The notes under the pieces: model-generated | Seen by the model: the letters and a program-made list of their open reading frames with translations, nothing else | What the model was told of the DNA's origin: nothing | Database searches by the model: none | Source of the DNA: Notamacropus eugenii | Lineage: Eukaryota; Chordata; Mammalia; Diprotodontia; Macropodidae | NCBI RefSeq assembly: GCF_028372415.1 | Contig: NC_092878.1 | Span: forward strand, 1,061,501 to 1,125,500 | DNA length: 64,000 bases | Direction of reading: 5' to 3' | Shown here: positions 1-52,938 of the stretch, one piece after another | Numbering within the stretch: the first letter of the stretch is position 1 | Layout: each line of letters begins with the position of its first letter | Program-made: the position numbers and the translations under genes

Positions 1-559
1 GGCGAGGGTGTGCCCTGCACAGCAGTTTTTATAGACCCTGATCACAGTACCGTACCCTAACCCCCTTCCTCTTAGCCCATTGGCAGGGCCTTGAGGGTAC
101 AATCTATCCACGAAAAATCTACCCCAGCAACAAAGAATAAGTGTACAAGAGTAATTTTTAGGAAAAGGGGTGGGGAGAGATATTTGAGTGAGCATCTCCT
201 GTTCAAGGACTGTCACTTAACATAGAGTCTATGAAAGGAGATAAGGGAGTGAGTAAAGGCAGTCTGGGAGGAAGCAAAAAGCAGCCTCTGTCAAGGACTG
301 TTTCATAGCACAAAAAGCATTTTAAGAAAAACAGAATCTCTGTTGTTAGGTTTCTCCCCAGGGCCCCTGGGGTCTTCACTCGGTATACCTGTGCCACTCA
401 GTTTCATCCTAATTTTCAGAGAGTTTGTGATTTGGGTGAAGTTTTGTGCTTCTTATGCTGAGCTGCTAACCCTATTTCTAGTTCTTTATTCCATGGCTTT
501 TATTTTTTTTGTTTTTTCTTCTAGTGTTCTCATTTAATTTATAAAAAAACATTTACAAT

Positions 560-1665
560 TTTTTTTCTAAAACTTTTGAGGTTTTGTTTGTACATGTTTT
601 GGAGACTTTCTCTTCTTTGGCTTTGTGTCTTTAGAGTCGCTGTCACCATAATCGTCTTTTGTGATGGAATTCTTTTTTTTGTTCTCTTGCTTATTTTCCC
701 AGCCTACTTCCTGACTTTGGACTTTATATTAATGCCTGGTTCTGTGCACTTCTGAAGGGAATATCTGGCTGGTACTGCTGCCGTTTTCTTAGGTTATTAA
801 ATATCATGTTAGTCCAGGATCTCAGGGACAACTCAAACTGGGGACCTGCAGTGCCCCCCAAATGGTGTGAAAAAAATATGGTCACTGCCTTCTTGGTCTG
901 GGCTTTTCAGGTTCCTGTCCTGGGTTCAGGTCTGAGCAGAGGGCCTATGGGCTTGCTGTGTTTGGGGGGTTTCATTAGACTGCTTCTGGACTCAAATGTC
1001 CACTATCAGCCAGCTGGAAAGCACTGCTGTTTCAGAGTGACAGAGCTTCTGGCTTTCCTATTCCTGCCCTGGTTATTTTTTCTCAGGCTTTACACAGGGC
1101 TGGGAGCTGGAACTGAGACCTGCATCTGCTTCTGTCATCCAAGCCATATAGCCACTGCTTGTTTCTGAACTTGCTCAGTTCATAGCCTAGGTCCTATGAC
1201 TGCTTCTCACCCTGGATCCCAGCCCCTAATTGCAAACCCTCAGGTTGTCCTGGATCTGTTACCCTGACCTGTGTAATAACTGACAGTTGTCAGTTGACAT
1301 GTGCCTCTATCCTACACGAGTTTCCATTCTCGGTGTAGGACCTTGTCCTGCTCTATTGTGTAGTCTTTCCCTGGGCTCCTGCCATAACGCCAGCCCCTTC
1401 TGTGGTCTGCAGTCACATGTGGCCGTAACCACAGCATGCCTTCTGTGCTTGGGTTTACCTATGAGAAGGAGAAAAGACCTTTCAGTCTGTCTCCCCACGC
1501 TGTCCCAAGGTGAAAAAAAATGCCTCGCTGTAATCCTTTTCTTCTTGGATTTCCCAATCAAGGTTTGACCTGGCGTCATTTCTAGATTTGCTTGGAACAG
1601 TGGGATGGAGTTCACGGTGCCTTTTTTTCTTGCTGTTTCATCGTGGCTCTACCTCAACAACTCGT
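560..1665 (-). repeat. LINE 5'-region-like sequence in LEO1 intron 1
   Basis: This GC-richer stretch resembles, by memory, the 5' untranslated region of marsupial L1/HAL1-type elements in antisense. The 5' end would lie near 1660 (tcatcgtggctctacctc, close to the usual 'catcttggctcc' end). Open frames across it are short and look accidental. Bases 1-560 hold nothing else I recognise. Confidence 0.4.
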
Positions 1666-1753
1666 AAAAAGGAAAATGTATTTGAATGAATGTTGATGTC
1701 TAGATTTGCGTATGTTTGCTGGTAGAATAATACGTGTGTACTTTATTTCTTAG

Positions 1754-42866
<41,113 letters not shown>

Positions 42867-43010
42867 ATTTCATAAAATGGAAGTGCATTTTCTATGGATT
42901 GTACAGTTATTTTATAACAGATGTAATACATGAAGTTATTTTGATTAAATGAATTGATATGCTTTTTGTGTCACTTGAGTGTGAATAAAATTTTTAAAGC
43001 ACATTCTCTG
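42867..43010 (+). terminator. LEO1: LEO1 3' UTR and poly(A) signal
   Basis: A canonical AATAAA lies at 42984-42989, about 120 nt after the stop codon, so cleavage is expected near 43000-43010. The 3' UTR is therefore very short and AT-rich. No other AATAAA lies between the stop and this site. Confidence 0.8.
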
Positions 43011-43459
43011 ACTTAAGAAACAAGCCCATCGCACCGCTCTGTGCTCTCATTTTGTCCTGCTGCTAGGGCTCTCTATGCAGAATTTTCCCACTATATTTCT
43101 GCCTATCAAAAACATTTTCATTTAAGGCTCTGACATCAGCTACCACTTTTCTTAGGATGCCTTACCTAAAAATGACTTGTTCCTCTTCAGATGCTCTTTT
43201 AGTACTTTTTCTGGCTCTCTCCTTGGCTCTTCGCACACTTTGCTTTTAACGCTGTTGCGTGTGTATTCTGTTTTTGAGTAGTCAGTCCGTGCTCCCAGTG
43301 AGTTTATGGTGGTTTTTACCTTTGTGTCCCTGGTGCTTAGCACTGTGTCGAATTCCATTGGAAAATGGAATGACTTGTAATTTAATGAATTCTCTGCTAC
43401 TAGAAGAATTCAAATAGAGGTTGGATGACAACGTGGTGATAATTTAGAGAGTAATACAG

Positions 43460-44060
43460 CAGGAAGGAGTCAGTAAACATTAAGCTCCTACTGTATACCA
43501 GGCACTGTGCTAAGCACTGGGGATACAAAAAGATGTAATCCTTGCCCTTAAGGAGCTCATAATCTAATGGAGGAAACAAGTAAACAAATACATACTAACA
43601 TGATACATAAGACAAACAGGAAATAATCAAGAGGGAAAGGCTTCCTATAGAAGTTGGGATTTTAATTGGGACTTAAAGGAATCCATAGAAGCCAGCAGGT
43701 GGAGATGAGGACAGCATTCCAGGCAGGGTGGACAGTCAGAGAAAATGCCCAGAGCTGAGAGACGGAGTGTCTTGTTTGTGGGACAGCCAGGAGGCCAATG
43801 CTCTCACTGAGTCAAAGAATACGTGTCAGGGACTAAGTTCTAAGAAGACTGGAAAGGTAGGAGGGAACTAGATTTTAAGGGCTTTAAGTACCAGACAGAG
43901 GAGGTAAGAGAGCCACTGGAATTTGGATGAAAAGTGTATGTGTTATGTGACATGTTTGGACCTACACTTTAGGAAATCAATTTGGTGGCTGAACGGATGA
44001 TAGATTAGGGTTGGGAGAGACGAGGCAGACTGATTCACTAGCAGGAGCTGGAAGATCCTT
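43460..44060 (+). repeat. Old medium-reiterated repeat, family not assigned
   Basis: 'Tactgtataccaggcactgt', 'taagcactggggatacaaaa', 'gacagcattccaggcagggt', 'agaaaatgcccagagctgag', 'acagccaggaggccaatgct' and 'ctttaggaaatcaatttggt' appear in order. This is the best-preserved of three copies in the window, just beyond the LEO1 poly(A) site. Confidence 0.6.
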
Positions 44061-44424
44061 TCCAACTGCCAAGATTGTAATTTTACTCATTTTACCCACA
44101 AATATTTGGGGATCTCAACAGTTATTGGAGCACCATAAAAATGATTTAATTGAACCTCCTAATGATGAGGTTCAACTAAGGTCAAAATTTAAAGCTTGTA
44201 GATTATGAAAAATTACCATGTTAGTAGTGAACTTTGAAAGTAGATATGTTTTCAAATTTAAATATCTTAATTGTGGTCTTATATTAAATCTAACAGTTTT
44301 CTATAGGTCCTGGGCTGTGTGCCGATGCTAATTTTGAATAAGTATAATCAACTGGCAGTGTAGAAATACTTAAAAACTAGCCAAAAAGGGAGCTAGTTCA
44401 TTAAAGTCAATTTTTGTAAATCAA

Positions 44425-46355
44425 GCCTCTGGGAGAAGCCAAGATGGCAGAGAAACAGGAAAAACTGATCTCTCCCTAATAAGGATCTAGAAAATGTAGG
44501 CAGAATCTTGACTGGGAAGTCCCCCAAAAAGTCACAGTGATTTGTTTTCCAGCACAGGGACAGACAGGTCTGTGCACACTAGGGATAGGGAGGGGTGTCT
44601 AATCAGGAATGGCTGTGCAAAGCATTTCAGCATTGAGACTGTGCACCAGGGTAAGGCAAGGTCCCAAACCCACAGAAAAGGCCTGACCACATGTGGGGTG
44701 CTACAAGAGGTGCCAACTGACATCTCTCAATAACCACAGATCCAGAACCTGTACCTATGGGTGACATTCCAGGATGAATAAAGGTCAGAGCAGTGTCTGT
44801 CAGTGTGTCCGTGTCTATGTATTTTCCAGTCCAGTCTGAAGCCTGCAGCAGCATAATAAGGGCAGAAAAGCCAGAACCAAAGGGAACCTGCAGCTGTCAT
44901 TCCGAACAAGCTGGCTGAGTTCATCAACAGTCTCTACTCAAACTCCAAACATAGCAGGCCCACAGGTCTACTGCTCAGACTCAAGCCCAGGTCAGGAACA
45001 TGCCCAGCCCAAACCAGAGAGGCAACGATAAGGCTGTGAGAGCAATGAAATCTGGGAAGATTCCCAGCCTACAACATTTAACCCCAAGAAAGTCGTGCCA
45101 GGACCCAAGGACAATCCCTCCAGAAGCGCCCAGAGGAAGTCAGGAAGCATGCTGGAAGCCCAGTGAGATCCCATTATAAAGAGCTGTGATGGTGACTGAA
45201 GACTGATTCCAAAACATCTCAAGGGAAGCCTCAAAGGAAAACAAGGCTTGGGCATGATTTCAACTTAGAATTCCTGGAACAGAAGGAGCAAGTGTTCCTT
45301 GTTGGGTTTTTTAGAGTTAAAAGTATTTTTATAAATGAAATAAGAGCAAGGGGAAAAATTGGAAAATATAGGAAAGCTATGGAAGAAAGAATTGAAAACA
45401 ATTAGCATATTGTCACAAGTACAAAAACTTACCCAAGGAAAAAAACTTGAAAAAATTAGACAATATTAAAACTAAAAGACTGAAAAAAACAGAAGAAAAT
45501 GTAAGGTATCTTAAGCAAAAGTAACTGACCTGGAAATCAAATTGAGGAGAATTTAAGAATCACTGAAAAATGATTTTCGACATATGTGAAAGGCACAGCC
45601 AAAAAAAGAGCCTTATTTCAAAAAATGAAAGAAAACTGCCCAGATGTCTACGAACCATAAGGCAAAGTCGAAACTGAAAGATTACACTGGTTACCTCCTG
45701 AAAGAAACCCCTAAAATAAAACTCCCAGATACATGACAGCCAAAACTCAGACCTTACGGGTCTAAGATAAAATACAGCACATGGTCAGAATTCAGCTATT
45801 GGGGAAGCATATTAGCCGCAACCACTATCTTGAAGTATCTCACAACCAAGAGTAACTTACCTTGCAAAAGGGAATATAATCCTCCAGCGGGGAAAATGGA
45901 CCATTAATGAAATAGAAGACCAGAGCTATAGAGAAACTCTGAAATACAAACAGGAGTCAAGATGAACATAAAAAGGTAAACATGAGTGAACAATCATAAG
46001 GGATTAAACAAAAATAAATTGTACATTTTAATATGGGGAAATGATACCTATCTCCCTCTGGACTATTGTCAGGGGTCACAAGGCTTAGGAATGATTTGCT
46101 ATCTTAAAAAAGAATGGAAGTGGGGGAAGACAGAGAATTATTTTATATAATTGGGGTGTGCTTGTAGAAGACTATACAGACAAGGAAGAAAGGGTAGGAA
46201 AACTTACTGAATACCTAAACCTGCTCTCATCTGAACTGGTCAAAGGAGAGAAGAATGTACACATGGGTGGGTACAGAAATACATTTCACTTGAATAAGAA
46301 ACAGGAGGGCAAGGGAAGAAAGAGGCGAGGAAATCAAGGGAGAGATTAGTCTTCA
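44425..46355 (+). mobile_element. Decayed ORF1-bearing LINE (HAL1/L1-like)
   Basis: It begins 'gggagaagccaagatggcag', a LINE 5' end. ORF1-like phrases follow in order: 'gaaaactgcccagatgtcta' (45640s), 'ttacctcctgaaagaaaccc', 'aaaatggaccattaatgaaa' and 'gagtgaacaatcataaggga'. The downstream tail has 'gaacagctg'-type A-rich sequence and ends near 46355. Frames are destroyed by stops. No ORF2 region is seen, so HAL1-type is likely. Its orientation is opposite to the 33255-36125 element. Confidence 0.5.
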
Positions 46356-46375
46356 GCAAAACAATGATTTTTTTA

Positions 46376-46810
46376 GGCTTTTATTTAGTATTTTATTTTC
46401 CTCCAGTTACGTGTAAAAACAATTTTTAACGTTTTTAAATTTTTCCTTTTCCCCCTCTCTACACACCCCCCCCCCCATTGAGAAGGCAAGCAATTCAATA
46501 TAAGCTATAGATGTGTAGTCATGCAAAACACTTCATAAGTCATGCTGTCAAAGAAAACAGACAAGAAAAAACCTCAAAATACAAGGTTTAAAAAAGGTAC
46601 GCCTCAATCCGTATTCAGACGCCCATCAGTTCTCTCTCTCTGGGGATGGATGCCATTTTTCATCCTAAGTCCTTCAGAGTTGTCTTGGATCACTGCATTG
46701 CTGAGAACAGCCAAGTCACTTATGGCTGATCGTCTTAGAACACTGCTGTTACTGTGCGCACAGTATTCTGCTTTGCGTCAGCTCACGCAAGTCTTTCCAG
46801 GTTAGCAAAA
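46376..46810 (-). repeat. L1 3'-region fragment
   Basis: 'Cattgagaaggcaagcaatt', 'cctcaatccgtattcagacg', 'tgtcttggatcactgcattg' and 'gtcagctcacgcaagtcttt' form the fullest copy of the recurring antisense L1 3' module. It abuts the decayed LINE before it. Confidence 0.65.
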
Positions 46811-47414
46811 GAGACTCTTAAGGAAGGGGAATCTGAAAGAGGGATTTAAAAGAAAAAAGGGTGAGGGAAAGAGCAGGGCAGGGGAGCAGGAGCAGACTGC
46901 AGCCATGTAAGAACGCACCACTCTCTCACTACCCTTTTCCTTATAAAGGGGGGTTGGCTCTGATAACAAGGAGGTAGGGAAATACACAATGAATGATCAT
47001 AACTGAATCAGAGAAATTCACCCATAAAATGGATTAGAAAGCAGAAACCAAAAGTACGTTAACAAGACAAACTCCTGAAAATATAAATTGGCACAATTAA
47101 AATAAAGCACTGGCACAAAATCTATGCTTCACCTGAAGTAAAAGACTAAGAACTCTGATCGAGCGATCAACTACAATTTCAGAGGTCCATCTCTTGACAG
47201 AGCTGACGGACCAGGAGTGCAGAATGAAATAAACATTTTTAGATGCCTTGTTTCTTCCATATGAAAATCAAATCTGATTCTTTTGGTGGCGAAACAGCTG
47301 CTTAAAGTGGAATAGGATGAAATAACTCAGGGCCACACCAAGTTTTAATATGTAAAGGGGATAGGAGACTGCTTTTTAAAAAGAAGCCAGAACCCAAAGA
47401 AACATTTTATAAAC

Positions 47415-47420
47415 TTTATT
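47415..47420 (-). terminator. Candidate distal TMOD3 poly(A) signal
   Basis: AATAAA on the - strand about 5.5 kb after the stop codon, in an AT-rich setting. Use is not established. Confidence 0.35.
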
Positions 47421-48504
47421 GAATTACTTGAAAAAACACATAATACAATTGTTCCAAATACTTGCAGTACTTATTCCATGTTTCCTCAAATTGAAATGAC
47501 CTGAGATTCCTGATTTCTAACACTCAAGTCTCAGTGCTGTGAAGCTCACACACGTCTTTCCAGAAGTGAAATAATTTTTACTGTGGATTTGAGACTCTTT
47601 GGCAAACATTTGCATTTAATGTGACACAGACCCAAGTGTTTAAGAAAATAGTGAAAAACAAAAACAAAAAAACCCCAGACATAATTATGTCCTCCCTAAG
47701 AAGTCTATTGTAGACTGCATAAAGCATAAATGGAATTTTTTTTTTTTTTTACAAAGTTATTGTTAGTGATAAGTCCAAGTGAACTCCTTTATATCCCAGG
47801 TTCTGAGCCTTAAATCTCAGAATGAAGTCAATGAATTAGAATTACTTTTCTTATTAAAGGCTGAAGTGGATTTAAGCTCATAAAAATTGCTGGCCATATC
47901 TCCTAAAAAAAGCCACTATGACGTAAATTTTTATACACTGTACTGTGGGTATGTTCTAATGGGGTGACAGCTTTCCAAGAGAAGGAAATTCAGGGCCAAT
48001 TAGGAAGCAGCACATAGGAGGCTTGAATTAATCAGACTGAGTGAGAGGAACAGAGAATTTTAAGATTTTAATCAATGACTTGGTTAAAGCCATAGAGTAC
48101 ATATGCATAAAGATTAACAAAGGTCTTGACAGGCTAGAACAATAGGTGAGATTTATTAGGACTGACAGAGATAAACGTTATAACTCATACTTGGGTTAAA
48201 AAAATAATTTGCTTAAGTGTAAGATGAAGGAACTATGATCAGATGATAATTCCTTTGAAAAAAGACTTTAAGGTCCACGGTCGCAATAGATGTCAAGCAT
48301 GTGACTACAGCAGCCAAAAAATTCAACGGGATTTTAGGCTGCATTCACTAAAGCAGAGCATTAAGTAGTGGGTGACGGGCAGGGGCGGACTTTCTAGTGG
48401 TGAGATCCCATACAGAACAGCAATGCTAGTAAGCTAGATAGAGAGAGGCTACCAGGAAGATGAGGGGACCAGAAACCATGCTATGCATGCTTGGCCGACA
48501 GAAA

Positions 48505-48700
48505 ACAAGACTCGGATGTAGGGCTGAAGAAGACCTTGGAGATCATCAAGTTCAACCCTCTTATTTTACAGATGAGGAAACTGAGGTCAAGGGAGGTTAT
48601 TCAGTGACTTGTCTAAGGTCACATGGGTAGTAGCAGTCATGATTTGAAGCCAGGTTCTCTGACTCTAAATTGAGTACTCTTTCTCCCACACCAGAGAAGG
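48505..48700 (-). repeat. MIR-like SINE
   Basis: 'Ccttggagatcatcaagttc', 'tttacagatgaggaaactga', 'tgacttgtctaaggtcacat' and 'gaagccaggttctctgactc' give an antisense MIR. It lies inside the possible TMOD3 3' UTR. Confidence 0.7.
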
Positions 48701-49326
48701 TAAGATTGCTGTCCCTTGAGAACTGCTAACTATAGAAAAGTGATTAGATTTCCTCTGATTAGTCCCAGAGGGCAGAACTAGGCATAATGAGCTTAAGGGG
48801 TGGAAATGCAGATTTGGCATAAAGCAAAATGTCCTAACAAGGAGAGCTCTCCCAAAAGTACAGCCTTTAGACTTCGGAGATAGTTCCCCAATTACTGAAA
48901 GTCTTCAAGCAGAAAGCAGATTACCACTTGTTAGGAGTGTTATAAAGGAGTTTCTGCTCAGGTGTGTACTGAGATCTCCTCCTCCCTTTGGGACTTTATG
49001 ATTATATAAAATCCTATTAGGATTAAAAATGGAAGGTCTGAATTACAGAATACTTTTTAAAGAAATGAGATGTTTTTGGTCACTTTAAACATTCAGTAAC
49101 TAGTCTATAGGATGATCTAATGCTGGAAGGACTGTGTTATTAGAGAATATGTTAAAAATAATTTGACATCATTCTTGAATGTTACTAGTGTTTTAAGCTT
49201 AAATCTCCCGTCTTCTTCAGATTATCTGTTTATCCAATCTTTTCTTCACTGAGAACTAAGTTGTCACCCGAATTACCACAAATCCCCATAGAGTGAAATC
49301 CAAATGAATAAGATTTTACAGAAACT

Positions 49327-49332
49327 TTTATT
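49327..49332 (-). terminator. Candidate intermediate TMOD3 poly(A) signal
   Basis: AATAAA on the - strand, about 3.6 kb after the stop codon, in AT-rich unique-looking sequence. Use is not established. Confidence 0.3.
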
Positions 49333-52300
49333 ACAAATCCTTAAGTTTTCTAATTTTCATAGAATTAGAATGGTTTTTATATTATTTAACTTAACAGATG
49401 CAGAAAATCATTCCTAGCACAGGAAAGTTTTGGATTCGAACATGAATCTCCAACAAACAAAAATCTAAGGCACTGTGATTATTCACAGTACAAAGGTTTT
49501 AAAAAATGTTAAAGAATTCATATGAAGTTCCTTTAACTTTCTCATTAGGAGTCTCTTAATGACAGAGCTCTGATTGTACTGACAAATCAGAAGGTACAAA
49601 TTAGTGACTGAGTCAGCTAAAGTGAGGAAGAATTTTTAAACTTTAGCACTCCAAATAAAACACTGGAGAAGTAACCAGAGTTGCTTCTGACATTTCACTG
49701 TTCTCTCCTCTTGTGGCTGGCCCTGGGTTAGAAGTTAACTGATGGAGCGCTCAAAAAGGGAGCACTACAGAGGATCAGAAAACCCACCTTTGTAAGTTCT
49801 GGTGGTACCAAATCTATGAAGAACAGAGGAGGCTATAAACCCCAAAGGAAAAGAGGCCACTTATCGCTGTTTTGAAGTGAGCTATTTTCACCTTAAAAGG
49901 TAAGGTCAAATTGCCAAAAATTGCCAAAACTCCAAATGAAAGGTTCTCTGGAGTGTTCTGGGTTGTTTCACTTGGCAATTTTTTACAATATCAAATTTAT
50001 ATAATATTATGGCATTATTACCAGAAAATCTGTTTTCCCATTTAGGTGTCCTATTTTTAATGTGGAGCGCCCTCCCCTCCCAACCCACAATGTGTTGGAA
50101 CACATGACCAAAATTCAAGTATTAAGCCAATGGGAAAATATAATTTGATTTACAAAAATATACATTTACATGCAACATTTCCAAAAATGTATCTCATTAC
50201 ATAATACAAAGGATACTTTCAGTCTGAATTAGATTATAAGAATTTGCAAATCTTTTGACAACAGAAAGATGACTTTTCTCAAAAATTCTTGTCAATTGAT
50301 CTTTTAAATGACAGGCACTCAGTACACATGAAGTTTTACTTAGATAACTTTACACGACAGCTAAGTCAAACTGAACACGTCTACATAGCACCAAAACCCA
50401 TTCCAAACTCACACAAGCCATTACTGGTGGGTTTTAAAATAGGAAACATTTTGCAAAAGTTATCTTCAGTTGAAAAAGTTTATCTGTTGTTGTTTTTTTA
50501 AAAAGCTTTTAATAAAAGCTCTCAAAAAAACTTTAACCAAAAGCAAAAAAGATGGGCGCACTGAAGCTTTCAGTTGGACTGTAAAATGGAGTCTTAGAAA
50601 ATGAAATCTTTGGTGTAACATGAAGCATCTGGTCAATCAGCCAACAAAAATCTTAGAGCGTGAGGGAATTGCTGAAATGTATTCAAAGTCTGCTTCGCCG
50701 AGTTTTAGAAAGCAAGCATCAGTTTCCTCCCTTGAGATGGTCACTTATTCTTTTATGGAATAGAGTCTACGTTCAAAGAGATACACTTTTATCTTTGAAG
50801 AAAATTCAAGAGGATGTTTTTTTCCAAATTAAAAATTGAATTAAATACAGTATGGCACCAGCAAAACGCTCAACACGGTAATACTCTACATATTTAAACA
50901 GAACATGGGAAAAAAGACATTTCTCTAAGTATGACACAAAAATCCAGGTAGGATCAATAAATTTTCTAACCTTAGTGAAAGTGGGAGCGTGGAGGGCAAA
51001 CCTACACATTCAAAAATAACTTCAGTGACTACATATGTACCTACATACACAGAAGAACTAAGCGAGGAAGGCTTGCTCCAATGGCATGAGGTATAACCCA
51101 TCAGGACCTTTCAGTGCAGTACGCTTCTTTCCCCAGCCTGCTAGAATTGTGCAGTCTTTTAAATATATAGTGCAACTCAAACACTGACTAGTGATTTAAA
51201 GAGTAGCCGGGCTAACCTAAAAAGCAATTAAAAGACCTAGAATCATAAATAATTAATAGCCAAACTATGACCCACCATTCTAGACTCTGTCAAACCCAGG
51301 ACAAAGGTAAACATCACAATTACGATGAGAGAAGCCTTCGTCCAGAAGTTAAAAGGATTACTTCCTGGCTGATTAGACAGTTCAGAGAAAATACAAGGAA
51401 TTCAACAACAAACGTTGAAAAGACAAAATACTAAAAACTCAATTATCTCCTTTAGAAACTCTCCCTAAAAAGGCTATAACCCTCAATTATAAAGGAGAGG
51501 TTACCTAGACGCCTCACTTCCTAAACTTCCTTCAGCTGTCTCTATCTGGCCACTTCACTGCTTCCAGGGCATCTCAGAGATGAGCCAACCAAAAGCAAAT
51601 TCTCTCGTGTGGGTCTTGATTCTTGGATCTCCCTTCAATCAGCTCATCTCAGCAAGGGGCCTCCTCTTTTCCTTGGGGTGCTTTTATAGCAACTAGAAAA
51701 CTTATTTTCATTGGTGGAGTTTTTTTTACACAGTATGAATACAAAATAGGAAGAGAAAAATAAATAGAAAAACTAGACAATTTCCAAAAAGAACAGTAAT
51801 TTTTCTTCCTGACTGGCAAAGTTATAGTGTTGAGTAAATACTGTTGGCACAGTTATGTATGCTAACCTGATATTTCCTACTTCACTGTATGGTATCTAAA
51901 ATAATTTTAAAAACACCTCTTTCAAATTTACTAACATTTAGCCATTAGATTACATGGAAACATTAATAGGTCCTATTATCTGTCATTTGGAGGTACAAAA
52001 TAATAAGGAATTCCTCTGTTATCCTGAATAACCAAAAGTAAGTTAATAAGTTGGATATGTTTTTACAGGGGAACCTATAAAATACTTTCCTATGCAGCTG
52101 TTCCTAGCATTCATTCACTGAGGGAAGCGTCTTTACAGAAAGTACGTCTACCACAGCTACCTGGAAGGAAAACTACAACTAACCTGGATCTGTCTGTATA
52201 TCTGAACAGTTATGTAACATGAAAAGGCTGACAGCCTTGTTTTACAAACATCTGAATGTTTTAGACATTTCAGACCATAGAGCTAGTGCTCTGGAATGTA

Positions 52301-52401
52301 GCAAAAACATTTTTTTTCCTAGAAGATTTTGCTCTTAAAAGGATATATTTTAAGTAATGTGTTTCTAAATTCTGGCACTCTCTCTTGAAAGAGTGAACCA
52401 G

Positions 52402-52407
52402 TTTATT
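52402..52407 (-). terminator. Candidate proximal TMOD3 poly(A) signal
   Basis: AATAAA on the - strand, about 500 nt after the TMOD3 stop codon. It would give the shortest TMOD3 3' UTR. Confidence 0.4.
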
Positions 52408-52903
52408 GCAGGCACACATTCTAAAAATGAAGACATTTTAACATTAATCATAAGAAAGCTTAAGCGCCAGGTGTCTAAAAAAGAGTAACGGCAACTGTAA
52501 TAACTGCAGATGTCTGCAGAGTCCCTTTTCAATAAAAAATTGTTCTAAAAAAATCACCTTTCCACCTAAAGACTTCCCCAACTTTCTCTTTTGGGTTTCA
52601 AATGGAATCAGTTGGATTTCTCTGTACCCAATGATTCCTTTACAAGTGAGCACTTTTAAACTAAACTAAAATTGATTTGAGCAGAAAGCAGAAAAAATGT
52701 TCCAAAATATAAAAAAGATTATCTACTATTGATTTTACAGAATCTGAAGCTGCTAACATCTCACTGGGGAAAAATTTATGTATACAGTATATATAAAAAG
52801 GAATGAAATTTCCAGTCATTTCCCTTCTAACCTAGACAAATTTTAAGTCTGAAATCAACACGAAGGCCTTCGTGACCTTTCAAAGTGTCCCACGCTGATG
52901 AAT

Positions 52904-52938
52904 TTACGGGTGATCTCCTTCAACTCGTCTCTTGCGAA
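52904..52938 (-). CDS. TMOD3: TMOD3 final coding exon and stop
   Basis: A very short coding segment on the - strand follows a TTCTTACAG acceptor. It completes the split Val codon and encodes [10 protein letters not shown] and a TAA stop at 52904-52906. As recalled, human TMOD3 ends in the same way but with Gln as the last residue. The basic RKRR stretch is the normal tropomodulin C-terminus. Confidence 0.93.

Larger units (their letters stand above)
47400..52903 (-). other. TMOD3: Probable TMOD3 3' UTR region with several possible ends
   Basis: Downstream of the TMOD3 stop (lower coordinates) lies AT-rich DNA, mostly without recognisable repeats apart from one MIR-like copy at about 48505-48700. 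AATAAA on the - strand is seen as TTTATT at 52402-52407, 49327-49332 and 47415-47420. Any of these could end the transcript, giving 3' UTRs of about 0.5, 3.6 or 5.5 kb. The extent is inference; only the signals are seen. Confidence 0.45.
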
